Of a stretch of 64,000 bases of DNA, positions 38,004-48,862 are shown piece by piece. Origin of the DNA: Rhodococcus sp. G-MC3 (GTDB lineage Bacteria > Actinomycetota > Actinomycetes > Mycobacteriales > Mycobacteriaceae); NCBI RefSeq assembly GCF_030063335.1, contig NZ_JASISW010000005.1, forward strand, positions 124,001-188,000, given 5' to 3'. The position numbers and the translations under genes are program-made. The first letter of the stretch is position 1; each line of letters opens with the position of its first letter. The notes below the pieces were generated by a model that made no database searches, was not told the DNA's origin, and saw only the letters and a program-made list of their open reading frames with translations.

Positions 38004-39479
38004 ATGTCCACGACGACGGTGTCCGAAGATCTCGGTTGGCTGAGCGGCAAGACTGTCCTCGTCGCGGGGGCGCGGGTCACCGGACTTGCGACGGTGGGGC
38101 CTCTGCGCGACTTGGGGGCCGAGGTTCTGGTCACCGATTCCGATCCTGGCGCCCTCGACAAGGCGCGAGCACTCGGGGCCGGCGGAATCTCGCAGGAGGA
38201 TCTTTTAGCGGACGACGCGACCTTCGATCGGATCGCCCTGGTGGTGACCAGTCCGGGATTTCGTCCAGACTCCCCGGTGCTGGCTGCGGCGCGCGCACAC
38301 GGGATCCCGGTCTGGGGCGACATCGAACTCGCGTGGCGTGTCGATCGCACCGGGATGTACGGACCACCGGCGCAGTGGCTCGTGGTCACCGGCACCAATG
38401 GAAAAACGACGACCACTTCGATGCTGGCATCGATTCTCGACTCCGCCGGACTCGACGGGGTTGCATGCGGAAATATCGGCCTTCCCGTCCTCGATGCGTT
38501 GCAAGAGACACCGCACCCATCAGTTCTCGCGGTCGAACTGTCCTCCTTTCAGCTGTTCTGGGCGCCGTCGGTACGTCCCGCGGCAGGCGTCGTCCTCAAC
38601 ATCGCGGAGGATCACCTCGACTGGCATGGCGGAATGGACGGTTACACCGCGTCGAAAGCGCGCGCCCTGACCGGTGATGTCGCGGTGGTGGGCCTCGACG
38701 ATGCACGTGCGGCAGCTCTGGCGGAAACATCGACTGCAGGTCGCGTGGTCGGCTTCCGATTGGCGGTGCCTGCGCTCGGCGAGCTCGGTGTTCAGGACGA
38801 CACCCTGGTCGACTACGCGTTCGGTGACGCCGTTCGGTTGATCCCGGTCAGCGAGATTGTTCCGGCGGGACCAGCAGGACGCATGGACGCTTTGGCTGCC
38901 GCAGCGTTGGCGCGTGCGATAGGTGTATCTGCCGACGCCGTCGCCGACGGCTTGCGTACCTACCAGGTCGGGCCGCACCGCGCGGCAGTCGTGCGGACGC
39001 TGAACGAGGTGACGTTCGTCGACGATTCGAAGGCCACGAACCCTCACGCGGCACGGTCGTCTCTGCTTGCTCACGATCGGGTCGTCTGGATCGCGGGTGG
39101 ACTTCTCAAAGGTGCATCGGTCGACGAACTCGTCGCCGAAGTGGCTCCCAGGCTCGCTGCAGTGGTCGTCATCGGTCGTGATGGGGCGAAGATCGCACAG
39201 GCTTTGGCGCGACACGCCCCGGATGTTCCCGTCGTGACGTTCCCGACGGGAGACGATGCTGGAGTGACTCTTGTGACTGAAGATGCAGAAGTAGTGATGC
39301 GATCTGTTGTCCGAGAAGCTGCGCGTCGTGCCTTGCCCGGGGACACCGTCCTCCTGGCGCCGGCAGCCGCATCTCTCGACATGTTCGTCGACTACGGGCA
39401 CCGGGGTCGCAGTTTCGTGGCAGCGGTGGAGGCATTGGACTCATCCGAGATCGGCAGCACCGGCGGACAATTGTCATGA
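38004..39479 (+). CDS. murD: UDP-MurNAc-L-Ala:D-Glu ligase MurD
   Basis: 491 residues from ATG 38004. It adds D-glutamate to UDP-MurNAc-L-alanine. [17 protein letters not shown] is the N-terminal Rossmann region, [15 protein letters not shown] the ATP loop, and [13 protein letters not shown] the DSKATN signature of MurD. MurD comes after MurE and MurF in the operon although it acts before them. ATGA overlap with ftsW. Confidence 0.94.
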   Translation: MSTTTVSEDLGWLSGKTVLVAGARVTGLATVGPLRDLGAEVLVTDSDPGALDKARALGAGGISQEDLLADDATFDRIALVVTSPGFRPDSPVLAAARAHGIPVWGDIELAWRVDRTGMYGPPAQWLVVTGTNGKTTTTSMLASILDSAGLDGVACGNIGLPVLDALQETPHPSVLAVELSSFQLFWAPSVRPAAGVVLNIAEDHLDWHGGMDGYTASKARALTGDVAVVGLDDARAAALAETSTAGRVVGFRLAVPALGELGVQDDTLVDYAFGDAVRLIPVSEIVPAGPAGRMDALAAAALARAIGVSADAVADGLRTYQVGPHRAAVVRTLNEVTFVDDSKATNPHAARSSLLAHDRVVWIAGGLLKGASVDELVAEVAPRLAAVVVIGRDGAKIAQALARHAPDVPVVTFPTGDDAGVTLVTEDAEVVMRSVVREAARRALPGDTVLLAPAAASLDMFVDYGHRGRSFVAAVEALDSSEIGSTGGQLS

Positions 39480-40960
39480 GCAAGAGCAGAGATGCGGCGC
39501 AGGCGTCACCGCGCACTCGTGTCGGTTTGTGGCTCGGTCGGCCCTTGGCGTCGTTTCATCTGATCGTGACAATTGCAGCCTTGCTGACCTTGCTCGGCTT
39601 GGTGATGGTGCTGTCATCGTCCGCAGCCGAGGCGTACGCCACCGACGGGTCGGCCTACACCCTGTTCACTCAGCAGTTGATCGGTGTCGGACTGGGAGTC
39701 ATCGCGTTCTACATAGCCCTTCGCGCCTCGGTCCGGGTTCTACGTAAAGTGTCGTTTCCCTTGTTCTGCCTCTCGGTGGTCATGCTGATGCTGGTCTTGA
39801 TTCCTGGGATCGGATCGGAAGGCGCCGACGGGGCGCGGCGTTGGTTCAACATCGCGGGTGTCTCGTTCCAGCCGTCCGAGCTTGCCAAGGTGACGCTCGT
39901 GCTGTGGGGCGCACATCTTTTGGCGTCGAGGCGCAGCGAGCACGCCAGTTTGAAGTCGTTGCTGATTCCGTTGGTGCCCGCGGCACTGCTCATGGCGGCC
40001 CTGGTGGTGATGCAGCCGAACCTCAGTACCGCGATCGCGATCGGCATCATCCTCGTATCTCTGCTGTGGTTCGCCGGTCTCAATGCCCGGCTGTTCGTCG
40101 TCATCGTCGGCGGCGGCCTCGCGGCGGCGACCGTGCTCGCGTTCACCGCCGGGTACAGGTCCAATCGCATCAAGGCGTGGCTCAACCCCGCTGACGACCC
40201 TCAGGGTCTCGGCTACCAGTCCAACCAGGCGAAATTCTCTCTCGCCGACGGTGGTCCTTTCGGTGTCGGTCTCGGCCAGAGCCGAGCGAAATGGAGTTAC
40301 CTTCCCAACGCACACAACGACTTCATCTTCGCCATCATCGGGGAAGAACTCGGCTTCATCGGTTGCATGGCCGTGCTCGGCTTGTTCGCCCTGTTCGTCT
40401 ACACCGGACTTCGCATCGCGATGCGGTCGGTCGATCCTTTCCTTCGGCTGCTGGCGGCAGGGTCGACAACCTGGATCTTCGCGCAGGCAATGATCAACAT
40501 CGGCTATGTCGTCGGGTTGCTGCCGGTCACGGGTCTGCAGTTGCCGCTGGTGTCCTACGGAGGATCCTCGACGGCGATCACGTTGCTCATGTTCGGCATC
40601 ATCGCGAACGCCGCCAGACACGAACCCGAGGCGATCGCAGCTCTTCATGCGGGTCAGCGATCTCGGTTCGATCGCGTGCTGCGACTGCCGATGCCCGCGT
40701 CGTTCTCACCGCTTCGTGCTGCTGCCGCGCGCTCCAAGTCGACGCGTCCTGCACTCGATCGCGACGATCGCCGGCGTCTGGAATCCAGAGACACCGTGCC
40801 GCGTCGTCGCGGCGACCGTGCCTACGCCGAGGTCGGTGGGCGTACTCCTGCGCCCCGTCGCTCCGGCGCAGGTGAACGGCAGCCCGATCCGCAGCGTGGG
40901 GCGGCAAGGCAACCCGGTGTTCGACGTCCTCATCCCGATGGGCAAGGATATCGACGGTGA
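39476..40960 (+). CDS. ftsW: SEDS peptidoglycan polymerase FtsW
   Basis: 494 residues from ATG 39476, overlapping the murD stop. About ten membrane helices; [21 protein letters not shown] contains the conserved SEDS residues, and [19 protein letters not shown] carries the catalytic Asp region of the fourth periplasmic loop. It polymerises septal glycan from lipid II together with FtsI. A basic Arg-rich cytoplasmic tail of about 90 residues follows the last helix, as in mycobacterial FtsW, which binds FtsZ through its tail. GTGA overlap with murG. Confidence 0.93.
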   Translation: MSKSRDAAQASPRTRVGLWLGRPLASFHLIVTIAALLTLLGLVMVLSSSAAEAYATDGSAYTLFTQQLIGVGLGVIAFYIALRASVRVLRKVSFPLFCLSVVMLMLVLIPGIGSEGADGARRWFNIAGVSFQPSELAKVTLVLWGAHLLASRRSEHASLKSLLIPLVPAALLMAALVVMQPNLSTAIAIGIILVSLLWFAGLNARLFVVIVGGGLAAATVLAFTAGYRSNRIKAWLNPADDPQGLGYQSNQAKFSLADGGPFGVGLGQSRAKWSYLPNAHNDFIFAIIGEELGFIGCMAVLGLFALFVYTGLRIAMRSVDPFLRLLAAGSTTWIFAQAMINIGYVVGLLPVTGLQLPLVSYGGSSTAITLLMFGIIANAARHEPEAIAALHAGQRSRFDRVLRLPMPASFSPLRAAAARSKSTRPALDRDDRRRLESRDTVPRRRGDRAYAEVGGRTPAPRRSGAGERQPDPQRGAARQPGVRRPHPDGQGYRR

Positions 40961-42108
40961 ATGCACCAACTACACCGGTTTCCGTCGTGGTGGCCGGAGG
41001 TGGCACGGCAGGTCATATCGAACCTGCCCTTGCCGTCGCCGATGCCCTGCGCGCTCTCGATGCCGACGTACGAATCACCGCGCTCGGCACTGAACGTGGC
41101 CTCGAAACAACGCTCGTCCCTGCTCGTGGTTACCGACTCGAGCTGATTCCTCCCGTTCCGCTCCCGCGTAGACCAACGCTCGACCTGCTACGTCTACCCG
41201 CTCGTGTGGTCCGCTCGGTGCGCCGAACTCGCGCAGTGCTGGCCGAGGTCGACGCCGATGTGCTCGTAGGCTTCGGCGGGTATGTTGCGCTCCCGGCATA
41301 CTTGGCTGCACGTCGTGGGCTTCGGCGACGAGCCGTCCCGATCGTGGTGCATGAGGCAAATGCCAGTGCAGGAATAGCGAACAAGGTCGGAGCCAGATTC
41401 GCGACGCGGGTCCTCGCTGCCGTTGCCGGTTCAGGGGTGAAGGCAAAGGGCCACGACGACGCCGAGATCATTGGAATTCCGGTGCGGCCGACAATCACCG
41501 GTCTGAATCGCGCGGCGACACGCGCTGACGCTCGTGAGCACTTCGGGCTTCCTCACGACGGTCCTGTTCTGCTTGTTTTCGGCGGCTCGCAGGGTGCGAG
41601 ATCGTTGAACGAAGCGGTATCGGGTGCCGCAGCCGAACTCGCTGCCGCCGGAATTTCTGTGCTGCATGCGCACGGACCGAAGAACACCGTCGACGTCGCG
41701 ACCACCGATCCCGCCGCACCCTACATCGCGGTGCCGTATCTGAGCCGAATGGATCTGGCCTATGCTGCCGCCGATCTGGCAGTGTGCCGGTCCGGCGCGA
41801 TGACAGTGGCGGAAGTCTCGGCGACCGGTTTGCCCGCGGTCTACGTGCCGCTCCCGCACGGCAACGGCGAGCAGGAGCTCAACGCACGCCCCGTCGTCGA
41901 CGCAGGAGGAGGCATACTCGTGGCGGACAGTGCGCTGGATGCGAGCTATGTCGCGTCCGACATCGTGGATCTCGTCACCGATACAGAACGGTTGGCCCGC
42001 ATGTCGATCGCTGCATCGAGCGCAGGACACAGGGACGCCGCCACCGCAGTTGCCAGAATCGTGCTCGACGTTGCGTCGAGCAGACGACACGAGGCGTCAC
42101 AGACGTGA
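40957..42108 (+). CDS. murG: Lipid II synthase MurG
   Basis: 383 residues from GTG 40957. A GT28 enzyme that adds GlcNAc to lipid I, making lipid II at the inner membrane face. [16 protein letters not shown] is the first G loop, [16 protein letters not shown] the second, and [15 protein letters not shown] the donor-side loop; [25 protein letters not shown] binds the UDP-GlcNAc, with the shorter core SGAMTVAEV conserved. Stop overlaps a possible murC start. Confidence 0.94.
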   Translation: MNAPTTPVSVVVAGGGTAGHIEPALAVADALRALDADVRITALGTERGLETTLVPARGYRLELIPPVPLPRRPTLDLLRLPARVVRSVRRTRAVLAEVDADVLVGFGGYVALPAYLAARRGLRRRAVPIVVHEANASAGIANKVGARFATRVLAAVAGSGVKAKGHDDAEIIGIPVRPTITGLNRAATRADAREHFGLPHDGPVLLVFGGSQGARSLNEAVSGAAAELAAAGISVLHAHGPKNTVDVATTDPAAPYIAVPYLSRMDLAYAAADLAVCRSGAMTVAEVSATGLPAVYVPLPHGNGEQELNARPVVDAGGGILVADSALDASYVASDIVDLVTDTERLARMSIAASSAGHRDAATAVARIVLDVASSRRHEASQT

Positions 42109-42125
42109 CGAGTGAAAGGACGGAC

Positions 42126-43655
42126 ATGTCCGAGCTTCCCGCTGAGCTCGCCAGAGTTCACATGGTCGGTATCGGCGGAGCAGGAATGTCCGGAATCGCA
42201 CGCATTCTGCTTGCACGGGGCGGCCAAGTGTCCGGCTCGGACGCAAAGGAGAGCAGGGGCGTTCTGGCGCTCCGTGCTCGCGGCGCCGAGGTACGCGTCG
42301 GCCATGACGCGTCCGCACTCGACATGCTGCCCGGGGGACCAACGGTGGTGGTCACCACGCACGCGGCGATCCCGAAAACCAACCCCGAACTCGTCGAGGC
42401 AGGCAAGCGAGGCATTCCGGTCGTACTGCGGCCCGCAGTGCTGGCGTCCTTGATGGAGGGCTACCGCACCCTGCTGGTGTCGGGCACTCACGGAAAGACA
42501 TCGACCACATCGATGCTGATCGTGGCCCTGCAGCACTGTGGTTTCGATCCATCGTTTGCAGTGGGCGGGGAGCTGAACGAGGCAGGCACCAACGCCCACC
42601 ACGGCAGCGGAGACGTCTTTGTCGCCGAGGCGGACGAGAGCGACGGATCGCTGCTGCAGTACAAACCTGACATCGTGATCGTCACCAACGTCGAGGCCGA
42701 CCACCTCGACTACTTCGGTACCACCGAGGCATACGTCCAGGTGTTCGATGATTTCGCGGCTCTGCTTCCATCCGGCGGCGTACTGGTCGCATGCATGGAC
42801 GATCCAGGATCGGCCGCACTCGCACGGCGCGTACACGCACGCGGACTTCCCGGAGTCCGGGTGCTCGGGTACGGTTCCGCCGATACAGAGTCCGGTGACG
42901 TGGAGATGGCAGTGAGATTGCTGCAGTGGGAGCCCGAGGACGTCGGCGGCGTCGCGCAGCTTCTGGTGCGGGGCGAGGAAAAGCCGCGAACACTTCGACT
43001 CGGCGTGCCTGGCCGCCATACCGCACTCAATGCACTCGCAGCGTTCACCGCCGGCGTCAATGTCGGAGCCGAAGTCCCGGATCTGCTGGCCGGCCTGACC
43101 AGCTTCGGGGGCGTGCACCGCCGTTTTCAGCTCCGCGGGCGCGAGCACGGGGTGCGGGTGTTCGACGACTATGCGCACCACCCCACCGAGGTGCGTGCGG
43201 TACTCGGCGCTGCGCAGCAGCTGGTGGCCGGGGCTGCGGGGGATGGTGAACGTGGACGAGTCGTGGTGGTGTTCCAGCCTCACCTGTACTCGCGGACCGA
43301 GAATTTTGCAGTGGAGTTCGGTGAGGCGCTGAGCCTCGCGGACGAGGTAATGGTTTTGGATGTCTACGGCGCACGGGAAGAACCGCTTCCTGGCGTGACA
43401 GGGGCGTTGGTGGCATCGGCGGTGACCAAACCGGTCAATTATCAGCCCGACCTTTCGCTCGTCGCGAAACAGGTCGCCTCTCTCAGCGCACCGGGGGATG
43501 TCATCATCACCATGGGCGCAGGCGACGTGACGATGTTGGCCGGACCAATTCTCGATGCACTCCGTTCCAGGACGGACTTCAGGACCGGGCTCGGTGGGGT
43601 GGGACAGGGCCGAACCGGTGGGGGCGGAATTGGACAGAGCCAGGCATCGAAGTGA
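42126..43655 (+). CDS. murC: UDP-MurNAc:L-Ala ligase MurC
   Basis: 509 residues from ATG 42126, which follows GAAAGGA by 5 bases. GTG 42105, in frame and overlapping the murG stop as GTGA, would add seven residues and fits the style of this operon, so the start is not settled. It adds L-alanine to UDP-MurNAc, the first Mur ligase step. [14 protein letters not shown] is the N-terminal loop, [15 protein letters not shown] the ATP loop, and [15 protein letters not shown] the MurC signature. A Gly-rich tail ends the protein. GTGA overlap with ftsQ. Confidence 0.94.
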   Translation: MSELPAELARVHMVGIGGAGMSGIARILLARGGQVSGSDAKESRGVLALRARGAEVRVGHDASALDMLPGGPTVVVTTHAAIPKTNPELVEAGKRGIPVVLRPAVLASLMEGYRTLLVSGTHGKTSTTSMLIVALQHCGFDPSFAVGGELNEAGTNAHHGSGDVFVAEADESDGSLLQYKPDIVIVTNVEADHLDYFGTTEAYVQVFDDFAALLPSGGVLVACMDDPGSAALARRVHARGLPGVRVLGYGSADTESGDVEMAVRLLQWEPEDVGGVAQLLVRGEEKPRTLRLGVPGRHTALNALAAFTAGVNVGAEVPDLLAGLTSFGGVHRRFQLRGREHGVRVFDDYAHHPTEVRAVLGAAQQLVAGAAGDGERGRVVVVFQPHLYSRTENFAVEFGEALSLADEVMVLDVYGAREEPLPGVTGALVASAVTKPVNYQPDLSLVAKQVASLSAPGDVIITMGAGDVTMLAGPILDALRSRTDFRTGLGGVGQGRTGGGGIGQSQASK

Positions 43656-44467
43656 CCCGACGTCCGCAGCGTTCTCGCGGAACGGATTCGGCCGAGCGTC
43701 GCGGCGGCGGGCGAGATGACGCGGCAAGAATGATTTCCGACCCTTCGAAGGCCGAGCGTGACCGAAAACGTCAAGTGCGCGAGGACGAACGGTTGCGGGT
43801 GGCGCGATCGAGGCGCCGAGTTATTCTGATCGCTTCGGCAGTGGCCGCTATCGTCATCGCCGGAGTCTGCGCCGTGTATTTCACGCCGATGTTGTCGGTT
43901 CGCGCCATCGAGGTCGACGGCGCGGTGTCGGTGTCGGAGACGGATATCGTCGCCGAGCTCGATGTACCGCTCGGTGAACGGCTCGTCAGCGTCGACGCAG
44001 GCGCGGCAGCGCAACGTGTGGCGTCGATTCCGGCGCTGGCTTCGGTTCGGGTGCAACGGATGTACCCGTCGACCGTGCGTGTCACCGTGACCGAACGGGC
44101 AGCGGTTGTGTTCGTCGACGAGCCGGACGGAACCCATCTATTGGATTCGACGGGTGTGGATTTTGCGGTGGCACCGCCTGCGCCCGGGGTCGTGCGACTT
44201 GTCACGCAATCCCCGGGACCAGCCGACCCACCGACCGAAAGCGCCCTCACAGCACTGGATTCGATGCCTGTGTCGTTGCGCGGCCAAATCGGTGAAGTAC
44301 GTGCGAGTTCGGTGTCGGACGTATCATTTCTTCTGCTCGACGGTCGTACTCTCGTCTGGGGCAACCAGGACAACTCCGAGCGCAAATCGGCTGTGGCTCT
44401 TGCGCTGTTGTCTCAGCCGGGACAAATTCTCGACGTGTCGAGCCCGGATCTCCCCACTACGAAGTAG
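43652..44467 (+). CDS. ftsQ: Cell division protein FtsQ
   Basis: 271 residues from GTG 43652, overlapping the murC stop. A basic cytoplasmic part of about 65 residues leads into one membrane helix ([20 protein letters not shown]). The POTRA domain starts at [19 protein letters not shown], and a beta domain with [14 protein letters not shown] follows. FtsQ scaffolds FtsL and FtsB in the divisome. It ends the run of overlapping genes; a 231-bp gap with its own promoter signs follows before ftsZ. Confidence 0.92.
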   Translation: MTRRPQRSRGTDSAERRGGGRDDAARMISDPSKAERDRKRQVREDERLRVARSRRRVILIASAVAAIVIAGVCAVYFTPMLSVRAIEVDGAVSVSETDIVAELDVPLGERLVSVDAGAAAQRVASIPALASVRVQRMYPSTVRVTVTERAAVVFVDEPDGTHLLDSTGVDFAVAPPAPGVVRLVTQSPGPADPPTESALTALDSMPVSLRGQIGEVRASSVSDVSFLLLDGRTLVWGNQDNSERKSAVALALLSQPGQILDVSSPDLPTTK

Positions 44468-44611
44468 TGCGTCGACGAAACGACATCTCGAAGATCCGAG
44501 AACAGCTGACCACGTTTTTGCATGGTCGAGATCTAGAAAATATTTCCGTGTCGTCGGCGCGCCTAATGGCGGATCGACGCCTCGGTGAATAGCGTTCCGA
44601 GCGTCGAGTAC

Positions 44612-44642
44612 TTGACATAACTGTAAGCCTGTGGTTTAGGTT
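44612..44642 (+). promoter_or_regulatory. Candidate ftsZ promoter
   Basis: TTGACA at 44612-44617 is a perfect -35. TAGGTT at 44637-44642 fits TANNNT with a 19-base spacer. It lies in the 231-bp ftsQ-ftsZ gap, about 55 bp before ATG 44699. The rest of the gap shows no gene. Confidence 0.5.
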
Positions 44643-44698
44643 GAGAGTTTTGCTCGGGGTTCGACAGACCAGACAACAACCACGGAAGGCGAGAGCCA

Positions 44699-45961
44699 AT
44701 GACGCCCCCGCACAACTACCTCGCCGTAATCAAGGTCGTCGGCATCGGCGGCGGCGGCGTTAACGCGGTCAACCGCATGATCGAGCAAGGACTCAAGGGA
44801 GTCGAGTTCATCGCGGTCAATACCGACGCTCAAGCACTTCTGATGAGTGACGCCGACGTCAAACTCGATGTGGGACGAGAGCTCACCCGAGGCCTCGGTG
44901 CAGGTGCCGACCCCGAAGTGGGCAGGCGAGCAGCCGACGACCACAAGGACGAGATCGAAGAAGTACTCAAAGGCGCGGACATGGTGTTCGTGACGGCGGG
45001 TGAAGGCGGCGGCACCGGCACCGGTGGTGCACCGGTCGTAGCGAACATCGCCCGCAAACTCGGTGCACTCACCGTCGGTGTCGTTACGCGTCCGTTCTCG
45101 TTCGAGGGCAAACGGCGCGGCGGCCAGGCCGATACCGGCATTCAGCAGCTGCGTGAGTCCTGCGACACACTCATCGTCATTCCGAACGATCGTCTACTGC
45201 AACTCGGCGACGCTGCCGTCAGTCTGATGGACGCGTTCCGCAGCGCCGACGAGGTCCTCCTCAACGGTGTTCAGGGCATCACCGACCTCATCACCACTCC
45301 CGGACTGATCAACGTCGACTTCGCCGACGTCAAGGGCGTCATGTCGGGGGCAGGCAGTGCCCTGATGGGTATCGGCTCCTCGCGCGGAGAGGGTCGCGCT
45401 ATCAAGGCTGCCGAGTCTGCGATCAACTCGCCGCTGCTCGAAGCATCGATGGAGGGTGCGCGTGGAGTGCTGTTGTCCATCGCAGGAGGCTCTGACCTCG
45501 GGCTCTTCGAGATCAACGAGGCAGCGTCGCTGGTCCAGGAAGCTGCGCACATCGACGCCAACATCATCTTCGGAACCGTCATCGACGATTCGCTCGGAGA
45601 CGAGGTGCGAGTAACCGTCATCGCTGCCGGCTTCGACGGTGGAACGCCCACCCGACGTCCTGTCGAGGCCGCGCCTGCCTCGTCGCGCGGGCCGATCGGG
45701 TCGGCTCGGTCCGGAGAGGTGTCCTCGCGATCCTCCGATGCGAACGAGTCGGGGTCGGTATTCCGCGATTCGGTCGGTTCAGGTGCGGGCAGTAGTTTGC
45801 CGCCCCTGCAGTCGTCGGGAGCCAACGGGCATTCTTCGTCCAGCAGGCCCTCCGGTGACCACAGGCCCTCGAATGATCAGGGCAGCAGTGGCAGGCGCGT
45901 TCCGGTGTCCGACGAAGACGGCGACGACGATGTCGACGTGCCTTCGTTCATGCGTCGCTAG
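44699..45961 (+). CDS. ftsZ: Cell division GTPase FtsZ
   Basis: 420 residues from ATG 44699. The tubulin-like GTPase has [14 protein letters not shown], the tubulin signature [11 protein letters not shown], and [15 protein letters not shown] with the T7 loop. It polymerises into the Z ring. After residue about 315 comes a disordered Ser/Gly-rich linker of about 90 residues, and the acidic tail [12 protein letters not shown], the peptide bound by SepF and FtsW in actinobacteria. Confidence 0.97.
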   Translation: MTPPHNYLAVIKVVGIGGGGVNAVNRMIEQGLKGVEFIAVNTDAQALLMSDADVKLDVGRELTRGLGAGADPEVGRRAADDHKDEIEEVLKGADMVFVTAGEGGGTGTGGAPVVANIARKLGALTVGVVTRPFSFEGKRRGGQADTGIQQLRESCDTLIVIPNDRLLQLGDAAVSLMDAFRSADEVLLNGVQGITDLITTPGLINVDFADVKGVMSGAGSALMGIGSSRGEGRAIKAAESAINSPLLEASMEGARGVLLSIAGGSDLGLFEINEAASLVQEAAHIDANIIFGTVIDDSLGDEVRVTVIAAGFDGGTPTRRPVEAAPASSRGPIGSARSGEVSSRSSDANESGSVFRDSVGSGAGSSLPPLQSSGANGHSSSSRPSGDHRPSNDQGSSGRRVPVSDEDGDDDVDVPSFMRR

Positions 45962-45966
45962 CAGGT

Positions 45967-46722
45967 GTGTCGGAGGAGTTCGAAAGAGCAGCAGTGACGG
46001 GAAAAGACTTCAAAGTTCGGCGCGTCACTACTACCCGCGCCGGCGGAGTGTCGGCTGCGCCGTTCGACACATTCAACCTTGGTGACCATGTAGGAGACGA
46101 GCCAGCGGCGGTCGCCGCCAATCGGGAGCGCCTCGGCCGTGAGCTCGGTCTCGGTGTCGAGCGTCTGGTCTGGATGGAGCAGGTGCACGGCCGCACGGTG
46201 ACGGTCGTCGACGGGCCGGTGAGCGAGCCGGTTCCGGTGACCGATGCTCTGGTGACCAAAGCCACCGACCTGGCGCTGGTGGTGCTCAGTGCGGACTGTG
46301 TGCCGGTGCTGTTGTCCGACGAGCAAGCAGGCGTGATCGCCGCGGTGCATGCGGGCCGCGTGGGCGCACGGATCGGCATCATCCCTCGCGTTCTCGAGGA
46401 GATGGTGGCGCAGGGTGCCGTGCTGAGCCGGGTCGGGGCTTTCCTCGGACCCGCGGCGAGCGGCAGACAGTACGAGGTGCCTGCACATATGCAGGCCGAC
46501 GTCGAGCGTCACCTACCCGGTAGCTCGTCAGTCACGGTCAGGAAGACGCCTGGGCTCGACATCCGTGCCGGAATCAGGCGTCAGCTGCTGGGGGCCGGCG
46601 TCCCTGCTGTGGCGCTCGACCCGAGGTGCACCATCGAAGATCGCACCCTGTTCAGTCACCGGCGCGGTGCGCCGACCGGCAGACTGGCCAGCGTGATCTG
46701 GATGGACACCAGGCCTGCTTGA
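45967..46722 (+). CDS. pgeF: Peptidoglycan editing factor PgeF (YfiH family)
   Basis: 251 residues from GTG 45967, five bases after the ftsZ stop; GTG 45994 is an alternative start. A DUF152/laccase-domain protein with the metal-binding residues in WMEQVHG, VLSADCVPVLL and AAVHAGRVGA. Members cleave purine nucleosides, and PgeF in E. coli prevents misbuilt UDP-MurNAc-L-Ser precursors. Between ftsZ and yggS as in Rv2149c. The HAGR form in place of HAGWRG is common in actinobacteria. Confidence 0.88.
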   Translation: MSEEFERAAVTGKDFKVRRVTTTRAGGVSAAPFDTFNLGDHVGDEPAAVAANRERLGRELGLGVERLVWMEQVHGRTVTVVDGPVSEPVPVTDALVTKATDLALVVLSADCVPVLLSDEQAGVIAAVHAGRVGARIGIIPRVLEEMVAQGAVLSRVGAFLGPAASGRQYEVPAHMQADVERHLPGSSSVTVRKTPGLDIRAGIRRQLLGAGVPAVALDPRCTIEDRTLFSHRRGAPTGRLASVIWMDTRPA

Positions 46723-46730
46723 CTGATGAC

Positions 46731-47525
46731 ATGACTTCGCATCCGGAACGAATTTCTGAAGACGGAACAGCAGTAGACAGAACTGCCGAGATCACGCGTG
46801 CCCTCGGCCTCGTACGAGACCGACTCACTGCCGCCTGCCTGTCGGCCGGACGCAGCGACGACGTACGCCTTCTGCCAGTGACGAAGTTCTTTCCGGCACG
46901 CGACGTTGCGATCCTCTACGGGCTCGGCTGCCGGGATTTCGGGGAGTCCCGCGAGCAGGAAGCATCGGCCAAGGTCGACGATCTTGCCGCCGGTTTCGAG
47001 GCATCGCCGCCGCGGTGGCACATGATCGGACACCTCCAGCGAAACAAGGCCAAATCGGTTGCCCGATGGGCGAGTTCGATTCACTCGGTGGACAGTGACA
47101 GGCTTGTCGACGCGCTACAGAAGGCGGTGTCGAAGGCTGTAGACGAGGGTGCCCGAACGGAACCATTGGACGTGCTGATCCAGATCAGCATCGATGGTGA
47201 CGTTCACCGAGGGGGAGTGGAACGCGAGGATCTGGCGGCTCTCGCCGACCGCGTTGCCTCGTCCGAGAACCTCCGACTGTCGGGTGTGATGGCCGTGCCA
47301 CCGATCGATGCCGATCCTGAAGAGGCGTTTGCCGACTTGGCCGAATTGCACGGTCGTCTCGTGGCGCAACATCCCGGCGCTACCGAACTGTCGGCGGGCA
47401 TGACTTCGGACTTGGAGGCTGCCGTCCGACATGGATCGACCTGCGTGCGTGTCGGTACCGCAATACTCGGTTCTCGGCCGATAGCCTCGCCAGTAGAGCC
47501 CATGGATCACATCAGTAACAACTGA
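46731..47525 (+). CDS. PLP homeostasis protein, YggS/PROSC family
   Basis: 264 residues from ATG 46731. A type III fold PLP-binding barrel: [17 protein letters not shown] contains the Lys that binds pyridoxal phosphate, [12 protein letters not shown] and [14 protein letters not shown] are core blocks, and [27 protein letters not shown] is split into the phosphate-binding end. Members buffer free PLP and have no known catalytic reaction. A TTG at 46719 overlapping the pgeF stop is another possible start. Rv2148c position. Confidence 0.9.
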   Translation: MTSHPERISEDGTAVDRTAEITRALGLVRDRLTAACLSAGRSDDVRLLPVTKFFPARDVAILYGLGCRDFGESREQEASAKVDDLAAGFEASPPRWHMIGHLQRNKAKSVARWASSIHSVDSDRLVDALQKAVSKAVDEGARTEPLDVLIQISIDGDVHRGGVEREDLAALADRVASSENLRLSGVMAVPPIDADPEEAFADLAELHGRLVAQHPGATELSAGMTSDLEAAVRHGSTCVRVGTAILGSRPIASPVEPMDHISNN

Positions 47526-47570
47526 CACAGTGCGAACCTGGGCAGTACGACACACACCCGCCCGGGGAGT

Positions 47571-47625
47571 GTAGCCCGCGGAACGACCAGATTTCGGCGA
47601 GCGCAGTAGCCCGCGGAACGACCAG
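47571..47625. repeat. 20-bp direct repeat upstream of sepF
   Basis: GTAGCCCGCGGAACGACCAG occurs identically at 47571-47590 and 47606-47625. Both copies are in the 119-bp gap between yggS and sepF; the second ends 19 bp before the sepF start. Confidence 0.9.
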
Positions 47626-47644
47626 CTCGACGGAAGGCAGATCG

Positions 47645-48313
47645 ATGAGCACCCTGCACAAGTTCAAGGCGTACTTCGGTATGGTTCCGCTCGCGGACTA
47701 CGAAGACGACTACCTCGACGAACCGGATTCTCATCGGACTTCGCGAGGCCGCGACCCGTATGGGGACGAGGACCGAAGTGATCGCGAGTTTGCGAAGCCG
47801 TCCTTCTCCTCGCGCAGGTCCTCCCGTCCCGAATCGGACGACGGCGTCGACGAGTACGACGATTACGACGCGCCCCGGCCAGCACCGACCCTGGCCCCGA
47901 TCGGCGGGCGCTCCTCCCGGCCGGCTTCGATGGCCGGTCGCGGCGCATCCACCCGCGGAAATCTCGCGGTCGATACGCGGATGGACGTCCGGGCAGAGAC
48001 CCGCCGCAGCCCCGTGGCCGACGACGGAGGTCCTTTGTCCAAGATCACCACGTTGCGCCCGCGTGACTACAGTGAAGCCCGCACCATCGGCGAGCGGTTC
48101 CGCGATGGCACACCGGTCATCATGGACCTGGTCGATATGAGCAACGCGGACGCCAAGCGGCTCGTCGACTTCGCTGCAGGCCTCGCGTTCGCGCTTCGTG
48201 GATCGTTCGACAAGGTTGCTACCAAAGTGTTCCTGCTCTCACCTGCCGATATCGACGTATCGCCGCAGGAGCGCAGGCGAATTGCCGAGACCGGCTTCTA
48301 CAGTCAGCAATGA
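47645..48313 (+). CDS. sepF: Cell division protein SepF
   Basis: 222 residues from ATG 47645, after GGAAGG. The N-terminal [15 protein letters not shown] is an amphipathic membrane-binding helix. A linker of about 100 disordered, acidic and Arg/Ser-rich residues follows. The C-terminal SepF domain runs from [19 protein letters not shown] to [13 protein letters not shown] and includes [19 protein letters not shown]. SepF links the FtsZ tail to the membrane and replaces FtsA in actinobacteria. A true U-tract terminator follows the gene. Confidence 0.94.
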   Translation: MSTLHKFKAYFGMVPLADYEDDYLDEPDSHRTSRGRDPYGDEDRSDREFAKPSFSSRRSSRPESDDGVDEYDDYDAPRPAPTLAPIGGRSSRPASMAGRGASTRGNLAVDTRMDVRAETRRSPVADDGGPLSKITTLRPRDYSEARTIGERFRDGTPVIMDLVDMSNADAKRLVDFAAGLAFALRGSFDKVATKVFLLSPADIDVSPQERRRIAETGFYSQQ

Positions 48314-48338
48314 CAAGGTTGTGCCCGACTCGACATCG

Positions 48339-48397
48339 GCGGCTCGAATCGGCAGCCAGGCCGTCTGACCTGGTCGCTTTGATCGAGCCGCTTTTTT
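48339..48397 (+). terminator. Intrinsic terminator after sepF
   Basis: GCGGCTCGA (48339-48347) pairs with TCGAGCCGC (48383-48391), with an inner CCAGG/CCTGG stem, and is followed at once by six T residues. It closes the cell division cluster just before the yggT gene. Confidence 0.75.
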
Positions 48398-48414
48398 CGG
48401 GCAGAGTATGACCT

Positions 48415-48702
48415 GTGGCCTTGTTCGCGGTTCTCTCCTACATACTGTTCATTTTCTGGCTTCTTCTCATCGGTCGCATCATCGTCGAATTCATCAGAAC
48501 GTTCGCCCGAGATTGGCGGCCGACGGGAATTGTGGTGGTATTGCTCGAAGCGATTTTCACGGTGACCGATCCGCCCGTCAAGCTGCTTCGGCGGCTGATT
48601 CCGCCCGTCAATCTGGGTGGGGTTCGACTGGATTTGTCGATCATGGTGCTGCTGTTCGGAGTTTTCATTCTGATGACAGTGGTGGAGAGCCTGGGATCGT
48701 AA
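48415..48702 (+). CDS. YggT-family membrane protein
   Basis: 95 residues from GTG 48415. Two membrane helices (LFAVLSYILFIFWLLLIGRI and LSIMVLLFGVFILMTVVESL) flank a loop containing FTVTDPPVKLLRRLIPPVNLGG in two parts, the conserved TDP and RRLIPP motifs of the family. It lies between sepF and wag31 as Rv2146c does. Its role is unclear; plant and bacterial relatives are linked to membrane protein placement and division. Confidence 0.88.
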   Translation: MALFAVLSYILFIFWLLLIGRIIVEFIRTFARDWRPTGIVVVLLEAIFTVTDPPVKLLRRLIPPVNLGGVRLDLSIMVLLFGVFILMTVVESLGS

Positions 48703-48731
48703 ACGTAGGATTTTTGCAAGAAGACTTCGGG

Positions 48732-48752
48732 GACCAGCGCGACCAGCGCGAC
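48732..48752. repeat. 9-bp tandem repeat upstream of wag31
   Basis: GACCAGCGC at 48732 and 48741 is followed by GACCGA, so about 2.5 copies. A TATAAC box at 48812-48817 lies farther down and may be the wag31 -10 element. Confidence 0.6.
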
Positions 48753-48862
48753 CGATGTGACAGAATGGACGCCAGTTACAGTTTGATTGTTCCGGCCAAT
48801 GCGGAATGGGATATAACTGAATGCTTGCTCTACCGCCTCAAGACGCGTGAAGGGATCCTTCC

